This document shows, one piece after another, positions 46,924 to 58,372 of a stretch of DNA of 64,000 bases. Position numbers and translations under genes: made by a program. The stretch is from Chlorella sorokiniana (lineage: Eukaryota; Chlorophyta; Trebouxiophyceae; Chlorellales; Chlorellaceae): assembly GCA_025917655.1 (NCBI GenBank), contig CP084613.1, forward strand, positions 1,054,001 through 1,118,000, read 5' to 3'. Every line of letters begins with the position of its first letter. Position 1 is the stretch's first letter. The notes beneath the pieces are model-generated. The model saw nothing but the letters and a program-made list of their open reading frames with translations, did no database searches and was not told the origin of the DNA.

Positions 46924-47239
46924 TGCGCTCTTGAAGCTTTGAGCACCTCGTGCTATAGCTAATAGCACAAGATGCGCCGCCTCAAAGGAAGAAGACCGGG
47001 CGACACGGCCGGGTTGGTTGCAACAGGCTCGTTGTCAATGCCTTGCTGCGCCCTGATGCAATCGAGACTCGATATCAGATGGGTAGGGAGTTTGTCCGAG
47101 CCTGCCGTTGCACGCATCGACCGCGGAAGAAGGTGGAGGAATGCGCCCATCCCATACAAAGTATGGGAGGTCAAGAACTTTGCCGATTCTTCCGTTTTGC
47201 TTTTTAAGAATAACCATCAACACGCGAAACCTGCCGATC
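46924..47239. promoter_or_regulatory. Divergent promoter space, MYND and cysteine-rich gene B
   Basis: Only 316 bases separate the two divergent ATGs, so both promoters must share this stretch. The right half (47150-47230) is A/T-rich. No core motif can be named with confidence. Confidence 0.45.
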
Positions 47240-47686
47240 ATGAAGACCTTTGCCTTTGCAGTTTTGCTTGGAGCCGTGCTGCTTTCGGGGCACCTTGTCT
47301 CCGCGCGTGAGAGCGAGTGGTGCGCCCAGCAGCGTCAATCATGCGCGGCGAAGTGCCCCGCCGACGCCAAGATGGACTTTAAGTGCCAGGATAGCGACGG
47401 TGCGGCCGCCGCAGCCGCGCCGCTGGCATCTGCACGCTAGGCAGCCAGAGCTTGGCTTGGCCTGGGTTTGAGCTACCTGCTCACGTTGTACTTCTGCCCC
47501 TCTGAGCCATCTGCAGGCAGCAGGGCTGTGTCGTGCGCCTGCGTCTCCGCCGACGGCACCATCCTGAGCTCCTCCTCCTCCTCCGGCGGCACCGGCGGCG
47601 GCGGCATGGCGTTCTCGGGGGCTGGGCCAGCTCCAGCTCCAGGGCCTAGGCCTGAGCACCTGGCCGTGTGTACGGCGCCATACTAG
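47240..47686 (+). CDS. Secreted single-module cysteine-rich protein B
   Basis: Two exons: 47240 to about 47400 and about 47516-47686 (TAG). The signal peptide is MKTFAFAVLLGAVLLSGHLV. The module reads CAQQRQSCAAKCP, five residues, DFKCQDSDG|SRAVSCACVS, matching both modules of gene A: C-x3-RQ-x-C-x(1-3)-CP-x5-DFKC...SCAC. The intron (donor GTGCGG, acceptor CTGCAG) joins G|GC and keeps the frame, while reading through it stops at 47438. A Ser/Gly/Pro-rich tail follows. Unlike gene A it has one module and no hydrophobic tail, so it should be free in the wall or medium. The function is unknown. Confidence 0.75.
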
Positions 47687-48009
47687 AAGCATGGTCCTTT
47701 TGTTAGGAGATCTGTTTCGTCTAGCCTTTGGGATGGCACATCTCACGTCCCTGCCTGTTGTCCCTGCCCTGGCATGCCCTGATTTCGTTTGCTTGACAGC
47801 GATCAACAATCTACGCTTCAGTATTCTGCTTGCTTGCACAAAGGCCAATCCAAATGAAAAGCTGTCTGCTCTGGCAAAAATGTAAATAAATTCATGGCAG
47901 TTCACCTTTCCACATCGCCTTCACACGCTCGCAGCGCCAGTGGGTCAAGCTGAGCTCAAAGAAAACCGCGCTGACAAATTGATATGCAGGCGCATCCTGC
48001 TCTGCACGC
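47687..48009. other. Convergent space between gene B and the CIA30 gene
   Basis: This is the 3' UTR of gene B and the downstream side of the CIA30 gene. No other gene is seen. Confidence 0.4.
47881..47885 (+). terminator. Poly(A) signal of cysteine-rich gene B
   Basis: TGTAA overlaps an AAATAAAT stretch about 195 bases after the stop at 47684-47686. Confidence 0.6.
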
Positions 48010-50481
48010 TCACAGCCTGGCATCGGCTGGCAGCTTCTTCTCCAGCTGGGCGGCGCGCCAGCGGCGGATCCACTCGCGTGCCTCTGCCACGTTGGCCGGC
48101 ACGGCAGCATCGCCAGCAATCTCTGCAGCATCGCCGGCGCGGTCGCCCTGCTTGGCCTTCCACGCGGCAATCCAGGCCCGCGCCTCAGCCACGTTGGGAG
48201 CCACGCCACCGCTGCTGGCCGCCGGAGCAGCAGCGACGGCGGGGGCGGCCTCTGCTGGCTTTGCTGCGGCCGCAGGCTCGGGTGCCGCTTCCGCCGCCTG
48301 GGCGGCTGCGGGTGCCGGGCTGGCCTCCGCCTCCTTAGCGGCGGCTGCCGCCTCGGCCACCTTCTCGCGGCCATCGCTGGTCACGGTTATGCTGGAGGCC
48401 TGGGCAGACTCTTGCTCATCCCGCACGCGGCCGCCCCGCCCGCCATGGTCGCCTTGACGACACGCACGTCTGCAGGCAGCAACGGCGTTGCGCTCGGGGA
48501 TGGAGCAATGCGCAGGCTGGAGGGCGCGAGCAGGGACCCAGCCACAGCCCCAGCCCCCTTGTCGCAGACCCCTGGGCCCCACTGCCCTATTAAAAGAGCC
48601 CCCTGCCACCGCTGCCCTTCAGAACAGCCCCTGCCCACCGCCATCCTCCTGAACAGCCCCCTGCCCCACCCCCAACCCCTCTGCCCGCCACCCACCCGAC
48701 AGGATCTCCTTCTTGCGCTCGTCGGTGACGGGCTTGGGCGGCGGCGCGGGCGCGGGAAAGGTTCCACCCCCACCCGCGTCCGCTCCCGGTCCTCGGCCAG
48801 GCCCAGGAAGAGGCGCAGGGTGTCGTCGGCGCCCATGCGCCGCCCCGCGCCGTCGGCCGCCTCGGAGCGCCGCAGCTCAAAGGTCTTGCCCGCGGCCGCA
48901 GGGCTGCCCAGCGCCGCCGTCAGCACCGCGGACAGCTCCTCGCGGCTCAGCCGCCCCGTGATGCGGTCGCCTGGGGGTGGGATGAGGGGGGAGGAATTGA
49001 GGGGTGGAGGACAGGGAATGGAGGGGAGGAGGGGTGCGTGAGGTCGACGGAGGGGCAGGCAGGGAGGAGGGCGTTCCTGTGGCAACGGCAGCGGCAGCCA
49101 CAGCTTTGCGGAGCATCTGGACAAGTGGCAGGCACTGCACTGCGGAAGCTGGCTGGTGTGCAGCGTTGAGCTGCACTCGAGGCACAGGCGCAAGCACAGC
49201 CCGCAGGCAGCGGCGGGCAGGCCAGACGGCAGGCGGCGGCAGAGGGCGCGGCACGGCAGCGACGGCGGCGGCGGCGCCCACCCTGGGCTGCCTCGATGAG
49301 GAACTCCCGGGCTCGCTGTCGTTGACCAGGCCCGTGGGGCGCAGCACGGCGTAGGAGAGGCCCGAGGAGCGCACCGCAATCTCGCCTGTGAAGTGGACAG
49401 GGGTGGGGTGGGGAGGGTGGGTTGGTGGCTGCGGGGTCGGTGCGAGGATGTGGCGGAGGCGGGTGAAGGCTGCGAGAAGGGGCTCCCCAGCTCAAAAGGC
49501 CGTGCCCTGTCCAGCGCCGCCGCCTCACCCGTGTACTTGTGGTTCAGCACGCCGCCCGGGTTGAGCTGCACGATGGGGATGTCGCGCTTGCGAGCCTCGT
49601 CGTCATCGCCGATGCGCGCGTTGCGCTCCACGCCCGCTGCGGTGGGGGAGGCAGGCGGGCAGCGTGCGCGTGTGAGTGGGTGTGGGAGCAGGCAGGGGCC
49701 CGCCAAGCAGCGTCAGAGATGGGTGCGTCGCGTGCGTCGGGCCGCTGCAGGGCTGCACGCGCGGCAGGCGGCTGATTCTCTGCTGCTTAGGCAGGCCTGA
49801 GTGCAGGTGGGGGCCAGGCAGCGCCTGCCGGTGCAGAGTGACATGCGCAAGAGGCGCAGGCTGCCGCGTGGTGCAGGCGCCGCGTGCTGTGTGTGGCCCA
49901 CCCGAGGAGACCATGATGAGCTGGGGCGGGGGTCGCGGTAGGCGCGGATGCCGCCGTCGATGGCCAGCTCAAACCTGCCGGCCTTGTAGCGCGGGTTGGG
50001 GAAGCCGTTGAACTCGAAGCTGCGGGTGCGAGGCAGGGGGGGACGGGGGGCGTCAGGGCGGGCGAGGAGCGGGGCTGGAGGAGCGGCAGATTTAGGGCCA
50101 CATGGATGGTGCGTGCTGCTGCCCATGTGAACCCGCCCACACACACACATCACACCCACACACACCCCACACCACCACCACCACCTTACAGAGACACACA
50201 CACGCCCCCTCACCGGCTGTAGACCAGGCCAAACTGGCGGATGGCGGCCGGGTCGATGGGCGCGCCGCCGGGCACCGTGCGGTTCTTGTTGACCAGCACA
50301 AAGGCGTGCCAGGGGATGAAGACGGGGTCCAGTCGCTGCCGGGCAGCGTGTCAAAGGTGGCTTGGTACGTGTCCTCCGGCTTCTCGGTGGTGGTCTGAGG
50401 CGGGGGGTGGTTGGGGTGGTTGGTGCATGTGTGTGTGGGGGGCCAGCGGTGTGGTTGGTGTGGGTGCGCAGGGTGGGGACT

Positions 50482-50512
<31 letters not shown>

Positions 50513-52589
50513 AGTGTGGTGTGTGGACTGAAAGGGGGAGATTAGAGGTGCTAGCCACAGACGGGGCAAGGCCGTGGGGCAGCCCTGACGGGCCCTCAGC
50601 TGGCGGCGGCAACAGCAGGGAGCGGCTCTGGCGAGAGAAAGGAGGCCCGCCACAGCTGACAGGCAGCTCGCAGCAGGGCCGCAGGCAGCAGCTGAGCAGC
50701 GCTGCTCCAGCAAGCGCAGCCGCCGCCACCTTCCGAGCACATCGGCTTCCCAGCACATCGGCGCCTGCAGCCCGGGCTGGAGGCAGCCCCTCCCTGGCAG
50801 CTACCCACCGTCTTGATGTTGAGCTTAAAGGTCTGGCCGCCGTCGGACTTGACCCTCAGGTGGATGCCGTCAAAGGCAGACAGGTCAAGCGGCTCGGCCT
50901 TGGTGCGTGTGCCGCAGAAGCCGCCGCCCTCAACAATCAGCTCGCCTGCAGCGGAGCAGCACGGCAAGCGGGGGTGCAGCAGGGCAGCGGCATGGGCAGG
51001 GAGGGGCAAAGATGGGAGGGCAGCGAGGCCCACATGGAAGCCTTGTGAGCCGCCGATACGTTGTACTGCCCTACCCGCCGTGTCCTTCACACACGCCCCT
51101 CCCCCCGTTTCGCCCCCCCCGCCGCCACTCACCGCTCCACACAGCCCCGGAGCCGTCCTCCGCAGGCACCAGGGCGGAGGCGCTCTGCCCCCATGATGAC
51201 GTCGTCCAGCCGCTCCCACTTGGCCAGGTCGTCGGCGGAGCGCATGCGCACCGCGCCCTCGCTGCTGCGGGCCGCGGGGGGCCATGCAGCGCGGCGGCGG
51301 CCGCCACGTTGGCCACGCCGGCGGCATCGACGCGCTCCGGGGTCATGTCGTCCAAGTAGCTGTTGCGGCGGCAGGGCGGCGAGGGGGTGGGGTGGAGGCG
51401 GGTGGGGGGCCTTCAGGAAAAGCTTCTTCCAGCAGCAGGTGCCCACCAGGCAACACACGGTGGGCAGAGGGCTGGTGTGCTGCAGCCATGCCATGCGGCG
51501 ACCACCATGCGCCTCACAGCTGGCAGCATCACACGACCAGCACCAAGCGCGAAAGGCAGCTGGTTGACGGCAGGCAGCGCGGCGCGCTCACCCCATGGTT
51601 CCCTCTGCTGTGCGCCCAAACACGGCGCCCACGCAGGTCACAACCTGGCTCACCCCCGCAAAGATGAGGGGGTGAGGGTGCCTGGGCTGGTGATGTCCAC
51701 GCCGCTCTCCACAAACAGGATGCCGCGCCCGTCGGGCTGCCGCCCCTCCTTGATGCCAGCCTTGCCAAACGCCTCCTGGGCGCGCTCGGCGGGCGCGCGG
51801 CGGCAACCACGGTGCGGCCTTGCGCCAGCAGCTGCACGGGGGCAGCCGGGTGGGCAGGCCAGGGCCGGAGCACGATCAGTCCAACAGTCTGGCAAGGTCC
51901 GTAAGTTTGCAGGGGGAGAAATAGGAGCCCGAGAGAGTTGAAGCCGTGCTGCACCCCAAGGCTGAACGAGGCTGGCCAGACTGTTGCTCCTGTACTAACC
52001 CCCTCCCCTCAACCCCAGCCCATTCACCGTCTGCACCACTGTGCGCCCCATGCGCCCCGTGGCGCCAAACACCAGCACCGCGTTCTCCCGGGGAAGGGGC
52101 TGGGCCGCAGGGCCGCCTGAGCGGCCGGCCTGCCAGAGGGTGCCGCCCTCGTTGGCGTTGATGGCGGCGTAAGCGATGCCGGCGATGGAGGCCAGCACGA
52201 TTGCGCCGCCCGCAACCAGAGCCTCAGTGGGAGCGTCCTGGAAGGAGATGGCACCCTGCAGAGCATTGCCGGGAACGAAAGCAGCGTGCAAGCGTTATAG
52301 AAGGCTGGCGACCGGCTCAGCAGGCGCGCGTCCGCCGCCGCTCGCAAGCTCAGAGCAGCAGATGCTTCTAGGGTCACATCAGGTTGGCATTAGTGGTATT
52401 CGCCCCATAAAAAAGCTAATGAAGTAAGCAGCACCCGAAATGCGCGTGACTCACTTGGACTGCGAGGTCCACAAGGCTGGCCTTGACTGGGTGCGCAGTG
52501 CGACGAGAAACTGGTCGTGATGCCGCCCTCGGGGCAGAAGACTTGGCCGCAAAGGGCGTGTAGCCCCGCAGCCCAGTGGAATTCAGCAT
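48010..52589 (-). CDS. Plastid NmrA-like Rossmann protein with CIA30 domain
   Basis: It resembles Arabidopsis At4g18810: an atypical SDR fold interrupted by a CIA30 domain, linked to thylakoid biogenesis by similarity to HCF173. The ATG at 52589 opens a transit peptide (MLNSTGLRGYTPFAAKSSAP). A hydrophobic segment (LVAGGAIVLASIAGIAYAAI) comes before the nucleotide loop AVLVFGATGRMGRTVVQ. CIA30 begins LAKWERLDDVIMGA and continues IVEGGGFCGTRTKAEPLDLS, FDGIHLRVKSDGGQTFKLNI and FEFNGFPNPRYKAGRFELAI. The SDR resumes with RDIPIVQLNPGGVLNHKYTG, SSGLSYAVLRPTGLVNDSEP and DRITGRLSREELSAVLTAAL. A Glu/Ala/Pro-rich tail holds two copies of NVAEAR-x-WI-xx-W and ends at TGA 48010. At least four frame slips (about 48440, 48755, 50340, 51780) fit single lost bases. 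Confidence 0.85.
50137..50205 (+). repeat. CA-rich simple repeat in intron
   Basis: CACACA and CACC units lie in the intron on the 3' side (in transcript terms) of the exon at about 50396-50216 of the CIA30 gene. Confidence 0.7.
50486..50512 (+). repeat. (TG)13 microsatellite in intron
   Basis: A perfect dinucleotide run lies in the intron on the 5' side of the same CIA30-gene exon. It is complementary to the CA tract at 50137-50205. Confidence 0.9.
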
Positions 52590-53785
52590 CGCACGCTTCC
52601 TACCACTTCTGCTCTGCTCTGTGCTGCCCGACGTGAGTTCTGATCTTATGAATTGAACACGTACTGTCTGAACATACGCCAGGCAGCCACAGAGCCCACA
52701 TCCTGGCGATGGTCGCATGCTTGGCACGACCCGTCCAGCGGTCATCTTGCAGCGGAGCGACAACCCCTGGACACAAGCAGCCTCTGCCTAACAATAGAAA
52801 GGTACGCAGTGTGCTTTACACTCACAATCTACTCTGCACAACAACAAAGCAACAAGGAAGAGGGACATTGCGGTTAGGGCCCATCAAGGAAAACGGTTGG
52901 GCTGGGTGTCATCTGCAGCGTTGAGAATTGGTGCAATGGAGGAACCGAGGGGGTGCACGCAGGAGAGGAACAATCAAGGGGGCTATGCAAGAAGCAAAGG
53001 GCAAGTGTTCGCGATGAAAGGAAGGCGGTATGGGCATTGTTTTGCATGTGGGGCGCAAGCGCGAGCCGGCGCCCCACCATCTACATTTCGTTTCAATCGG
53101 GCTGGTGTTTGGAAGGTACGCTAGGCCGAGCGGGCATCAGGAGAGAGACAGAGCCTAGGCAGTGGGCAGCAGCTTGTGCTGGCTGCCATTAAAGGGCTGC
53201 AAGGTACAGCGTCAGAGGAACGGATCTAGGTTCAGAACAAAGGGAGCGGGTTAGAAAGCTGGGAGGGGTTAAGAGCGACGGACGCTTCTTTCTCGACAGA
53301 ACCAGCTGTGTGGAACGGGTAACGCGGTGGGGATCAGAGCGCAAAGGGAGGGGGACGGACAGGGTGCCAGGTACGCCGGGCATGGGAGAAGTTTTCTGTG
53401 AGGGGCATTAAGAAGAGGCCTGGGAAGGCATTGAGAGGGCTGGATAGATAGATACAGCCCGAGGAGCCAGCGAGTCACGGCTCAGCAGCCAGCAGGAGGG
53501 GACTGAACGAGGAAGGCCGATGAGGCGCGAGTGTGAGTGTGGTGTGGGGGGGGCGCCCAGCAGCAAAACAGAGCGGGGCAACCAGGGCAGGAAAGGGAGA
53601 CGAGAACCACAAGGTGAGGACAGGGGCAGAGAGGGTGCCGGGGGAGCCGCCAAGCCTGCCCCGTCATGCGTGCACATCCTGGGAGGCATCGGGGGGGAGA
53701 AAGCGTGGTGGTACAGGCTCGCTTGACGTGCAAGCGTGGGGGCCGGGCGTGCAGCAGCGGCCTGCTGCTGCGCGGAGCCAGGCGG
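52590..53785. other. Intergenic between CIA30 and PPR genes
   Basis: About 1.2 kb. The left part is upstream DNA of the CIA30 gene. From about 52920 to 53700 the + strand is strongly purine-rich (GA-rich), so the PPR transcript's 3' UTR would be pyrimidine-rich. I see no gene and no TGTAA on the PPR strand. Confidence 0.4.
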
Positions 53786-56700
53786 TCAGAAGATGCCAGC
53801 ACGGATCATGATGGTGCCAGCGGCGGCCACCGCAGCGGACAGCGCAGCAGCGGCAGCCTGCTGGCTTTCCACGGCACGCACGCCTCCCTTGCACACGCCG
53901 TCAAGCAGCTGCGAGAGAGGAAGGGGGTGGCGTGCACGGATCGCGTGAGGAGGGGAAGAAAGGAGGCAGGCGCAGGGAGCAGCCACCAGGCTGCCACAGA
54001 TAACATCACATGCCCCCGCCGGTCGAGTAACCACACACATTGCTGGTGACGCCGCGCTGGGAATCAGCTGATCCCCACCACTCACCGACTGAGTCACCGA
54101 GTTGGCGGCCACACCAGCGCGGCGCATCTGCGCTGCAACCTCCATTGCCCGTTCGTACTGGTGCGCGCGGTCGCAAGCAGCGATGAGTGCGTTGTAGACG
54201 TGCACTGTGGGCTGCACCCCTGCCGACAGCATGCGCTCCCGCACCCCCAGCGCCGCGCGCCAGTCTCCCTTGAACGAGTGGGCGGCAATGAGGCCGCAGA
54301 AAGCGTAGTCGCGGGGGCAAAGCCTGCGAGCAGCGCGTTCATGTGTCAGTGCTATTGGCCGGGCAGCGTCCAGAGAGAGCCGCAACCTGGGCACCAAGCC
54401 CCCACATGGGGTGGTGACGCAGCAGCGCTGCAAAGCGCAGCCAGCAGCTTCCGAGCAGCCCCACCTGCTTTGCGCATGCGCTCAAAGGCCGCCTCCGCCT
54501 TGTCCGCCAGGCCGCTCATGCCGTAGGCGGCGATGAGGGTTTCGTGTGACACGGCGTCGGGGGCGGGCATGCGTGCAAACAGCGCCTCCGCTGCCTCCAC
54601 CTGCAGCGCCTTGCCCAGCGCCGACATGGCCGTGTTGAACATGATGGTGTTGGGGGCGATGCCTGGGGGGGGCAGAAAGGGGTGAGGGCTGAGCGTGGAG
54701 GTCCAGACGAGGAGGCGGGAGGTCGGGTGTGGAGTGTGCGAAGTGGAGAGCCAAGGGAGGGCGGCAGCGGGAGACAGGCGCAGCTGTGGCTGGGAGTGAG
54801 CCATGCGGAGGGGAGCCGCAACAACACAGACCGGCAGGCAGGCAGGGCCCAGCGCGGGCCTGGGCGGCCACTCACCCAGCACCTCTGCGCGGTCCAGCAC
54901 AGCCACAGCCTCCTGCCACCTCCCCGCCCGCTCGTACGCCAGCATCAGCGCGCCGCACACCACCTCGTTCACCGGGCCCCGCCCCTTGGGCAGGGGGCGC
55001 AGGCGCTGGCCCGCCGGCAGGATGTTGCTGCTCCCCAGGGCGGCCGGGGGGGACGCCAGGTCCTCCAGGTGCAGCGAGAGGCCGCGCACGGCGGCATTGT
55101 CGCTGGTCCACGCGCCGCTGGCTGCCGCGGCGTCGGCCACGCTGACGGGCGAGCCGGTGTCGGGGGCAGCGGCGGCGGCGGCCTTCCGGGAGGACCCGAG
55201 AAGTAGCTGAAAGGCGTGCCGGGGGTGCCTCCTGACCGGCATCCACTGCCGCCTGCAGCGCCTCGCCAGGCCCCAGCCTCAGCAGCGGCAGCTGCTCCAG
55301 CAGCGTGGCGGACGCGCCGCCCTCGGCCAGCTGGCGCTGCCGTGCAGCGGCCATGGCCGCCACGGCCGCCGCTGCAGCCGCGATCGCCCGGGGAGCTGTG
55401 ACCGCCTGCGGGCGCCGCCTTGCTCATGCCTGGGAAGGCAGGGGCGGGCGGGGCCTCGGCCGCGGCGGCAGCTGCGGCGGCGGCGGCGCCGCGCCGCGCG
55501 GGCGCCGTCGCCGCCTCCGCGCCTCCCGCCTCGCGCGCCATCATCTCCAGCTGCTCCGCCTCCAGCTCCCGGAAGAAGCGCTCCGCCATCTGCCAGCGCC
55601 CCTGCTCCCCATGGTCTTCAGCAGGGCGGAGTAGGTGTAGGCGTTGGGCTCCAGGCCGCCGGGCGCGCTGCGACGCATGCGCCGCACCACCTCCAGCGCG
55701 CGGTCCCACTGCCGCGCGTTGCCCAGGGCTGCGGGCAGGGGGTGGGGGAGGGGGAGACAGTCGGGGAGGAAGGACCTGCAGCACGTGAGCCCCGCGTGGC
55801 TGGCAGCTGCTGTAGGGATAGGGGCGCGAGGAGCCGCATGCCACGCCAACACTCGCCAACCAAAACACCCCAAGGCAAGCGCAAGGTACGCGAGGACGAG
55901 CTCAGTGCTGTGCGCCCGCAGCAGCGGGGCAGCCACGCGTGCCGCAGGCCACCAGGCGCCGCCGCCGCTCACCGGTGATGAGGGCGGTCATGGTGCGCAC
56001 GTTGGGCTTGATGTCGGAGCGCTGCATCCACTCCACCACCTTCTCCGCGCGCTCCCACTGCCCGTCGGTGCCCAGGGCGGTGACGAGGGCGGTGCAGGAG
56101 ACGACATCGGGCGCACCCCCACGCCAGCATCTCGTCAAACAGCGACACGGCGCGCTGCCACTGGCCGCCCGCGGCGCAGGCAGAGATGACGGCGGCAAAC
56201 GCGTGGCCTAAGGGTATGAATTGGGGGTGGGGTGGGAGGTTTGTGGGCGTGGGTGTGGGAAAGGATTACGCAGGCGGGGCTGCATGAACTCCAGGCATGC
56301 CGCATAGGCATCTGGTTGACGCCACCAAGAGAGCACTGCCATCCACGGCAGGCAGGCCCGGGCAGCCCCGCCCGCCAGCCAGGTGCATGCAGCATCGGGG
56401 AGCAGCACGGCGTGCGGCCCGGTGCAGCCGCGCACCCGTGGGCTTGCACCCCGCCTTCTGCATGTCCTCCCAGATGGCCAGCGCCGCCTCCCAGCGCCCG
56501 CCCTCAGAGGCGGCGCGCATGGCGGCGGTGTAGGCGTGCACCGAGGGGGCCATGCGGCTCTCCTTGGGCGCGTCCCGCATCTGCAGCGGAGCGGGGGTGG
56601 TGGTGGGGGAGGGAGGTGGACCGCGCAGGCGTGGGTGCACGCCAAGCAGAGGCCATGCACACGTGCCAGCACACGGCATCCGCAGGACATGCGCGTGCTG

Positions 56701-58045
56701 AGCGGCCCCCATAAACAACACACACACACACGCATCCACTGGTGCAGCCCCCACCTGTGCATACGCCTCCAGCGCGCGGTCGGTGTCGCCCTTGCGCCCG
56801 CACACACCTCGATCAGCGTGGTGCACAGGCGGCAGTCCACCTCGCACCTCGCGGCCAGCGCGTCCTCCCACACCGCCAGGGCGCGCTCCATCAGGGAGCC
56901 AGTCAGCGCGGCGCGCATGGCGGCGGTGTAGGTGAAGACGGTGGGGGTGAGGCCGGCGCCGCCCTCCTCCCGCGGCGTGCGCATCCAGTCGTAGAGGGAA
57001 AGCGCGGTGGCGGCCTGGCCGTGCTGCGCGCAGACCCGCATCAGAGTGGTGCACAGGCGGTCGTCGGGCGGTGGCCAATCTGAGGAGGGGGAGGGAGCGG
57101 AACCGCAGTCAGCCGGGAGGGACAGGCGAGCAGCGGATCGGGCACGGGACTGGCACAGTGACAGATACGGGTGTTGACGGCGGGGGCCGGCTGATGCGCT
57201 GGGCCTGTTGTGGCGCTGCCGCCGCCGCACCTCCAGCAGCCACTCGTGCAGCATGAGGGCGCGGCGCCAGGTGGCCTTGCTGCGCCCCAGGGCCGCCACC
57301 AGCTTGTCCAGCTCCCGGTTGTCGCCGTCGCGCAGGCTGACAGAGCCGGCAGCGGGGAGCTCCACCGCCGCGGCGGGGTCCAGCAGTCGGTACAGTGCGT
57401 CCGGCAGCGAGCCACTGCCCTCCGGAAACGCTGGCACCACCTGCAGGGGCGGGCAGAGGGGGCGTGTGCCTGGGTGACGCGGGCGTGGGGCGTGCGCAGG
57501 CGGCCGCCAGGTGCCCCGACGGGCGGCCGCCGGCAGGGCCCCTGCAGCAGCCTGCTGAGAGGCTGCGGCGTTCAATGGAGGCAGCCTGGCCGCCCACACG
57601 GGCCCAGGAGGCACAGGCCAACCCAGCACCCGGAGTGGTCCCCTGCTCGAACGCAGACAAGTAATCCCGTCCGCGCCTCGCTGGCCAACAGGCCACCCGC
57701 GCGCTGGACACGCGCTGCAAACGTTTTGTGCGCGACTCCCGGTGCATGCGGCGCCCCAGGGCGACTCTGCATGACAGCACCCACCTGCAGGTGCCGAGGA
57801 GCCTCCTGAGACCGCCTGCCGCTGGCTGCATAGCTGCGTGTATCAACCTCGGCTACTGCCTGCGCCTGGATGGCCAGCCGAGACTGAGAGTTCCGCTGAG
57901 GGAGGGAAGCGGAAGGGCGCGAAGCTCCCTGGGCCGCGAAGAACCCCTTTTGCGAGGCGATAATGGAGCCTTTGGTGCTGCCAAGGCTGGCAGCCGTGGA
58001 GGGCTCGAGGGAGAACCCCGCCCCTCGGCCCAAAGTTCCTAGCAT
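53786..58045 (-). CDS. P-class PPR protein, probably plastid
   Basis: The ATG at 58045 opens MLGTLGRGAGFSLEPSTAAS with Ser/Arg/Gln-rich sequence, a likely transit peptide; exon 1 ends near 57786. About ten more exons encode 35-residue PPR units: DRLCTTLMRVCAQHGQAATA, TVFTYTAAMRAALTGSLMER, SVHAYTAAMRAASEGGRWEA, VVSCTALVTALGTDGQWERA, NAYTYSALLKTMG, NTIMFNTAMSALGKALQVEA, VSHETLIAAYGMSGLADKAE and TVHVYNALIAACDRAHQYER. Such proteins bind one organelle RNA and protect or activate it. No SMR, DYW or endonuclease domain is visible; the C terminus is AAAGTIMIRAGIF (TGA 53786). Ala/Glu-rich inserts lie between 55100 and 55550. The frame slips near 55300, 55600 and 56790. The target RNA cannot be told. 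Confidence 0.85.
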
Positions 58046-58372
58046 GGCGCTGTGTGCTCAAAAACTACAGTGGGTGTGGCTCAAGACGGCATACTTGTGA
58101 ATAAGTGGGCGAACGTGTGGACAAACAAGGGTGACGGCTGGCGTGCTAGGCACAAGAGGGGCCTGCGCCGGGCAGGCCTCGCCTAGCTGGCGGCGCCGGA
58201 GTCCATCAGCACGCCACAAGCATCCATCTTTAGCAAGCTTCTGGCGGGTTTCCTGTTGGCAGCCTCACAAAACTTGTTTGCGAGTACAAAACAAAGGCAA
58301 TGCCGCTCCGGCTGTGAGCAAGCAGAAGGGTTTTGTGGTGGTGCTTGGTCAGCCGCCGGGCAGTGGTAGGCG
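58046..58372 (-). other. Intergenic: PPR promoter and WDR82 3' UTR
   Basis: Both genes run leftward. No further gene and no TGTAA on the WDR82 strand are seen. Confidence 0.4.
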
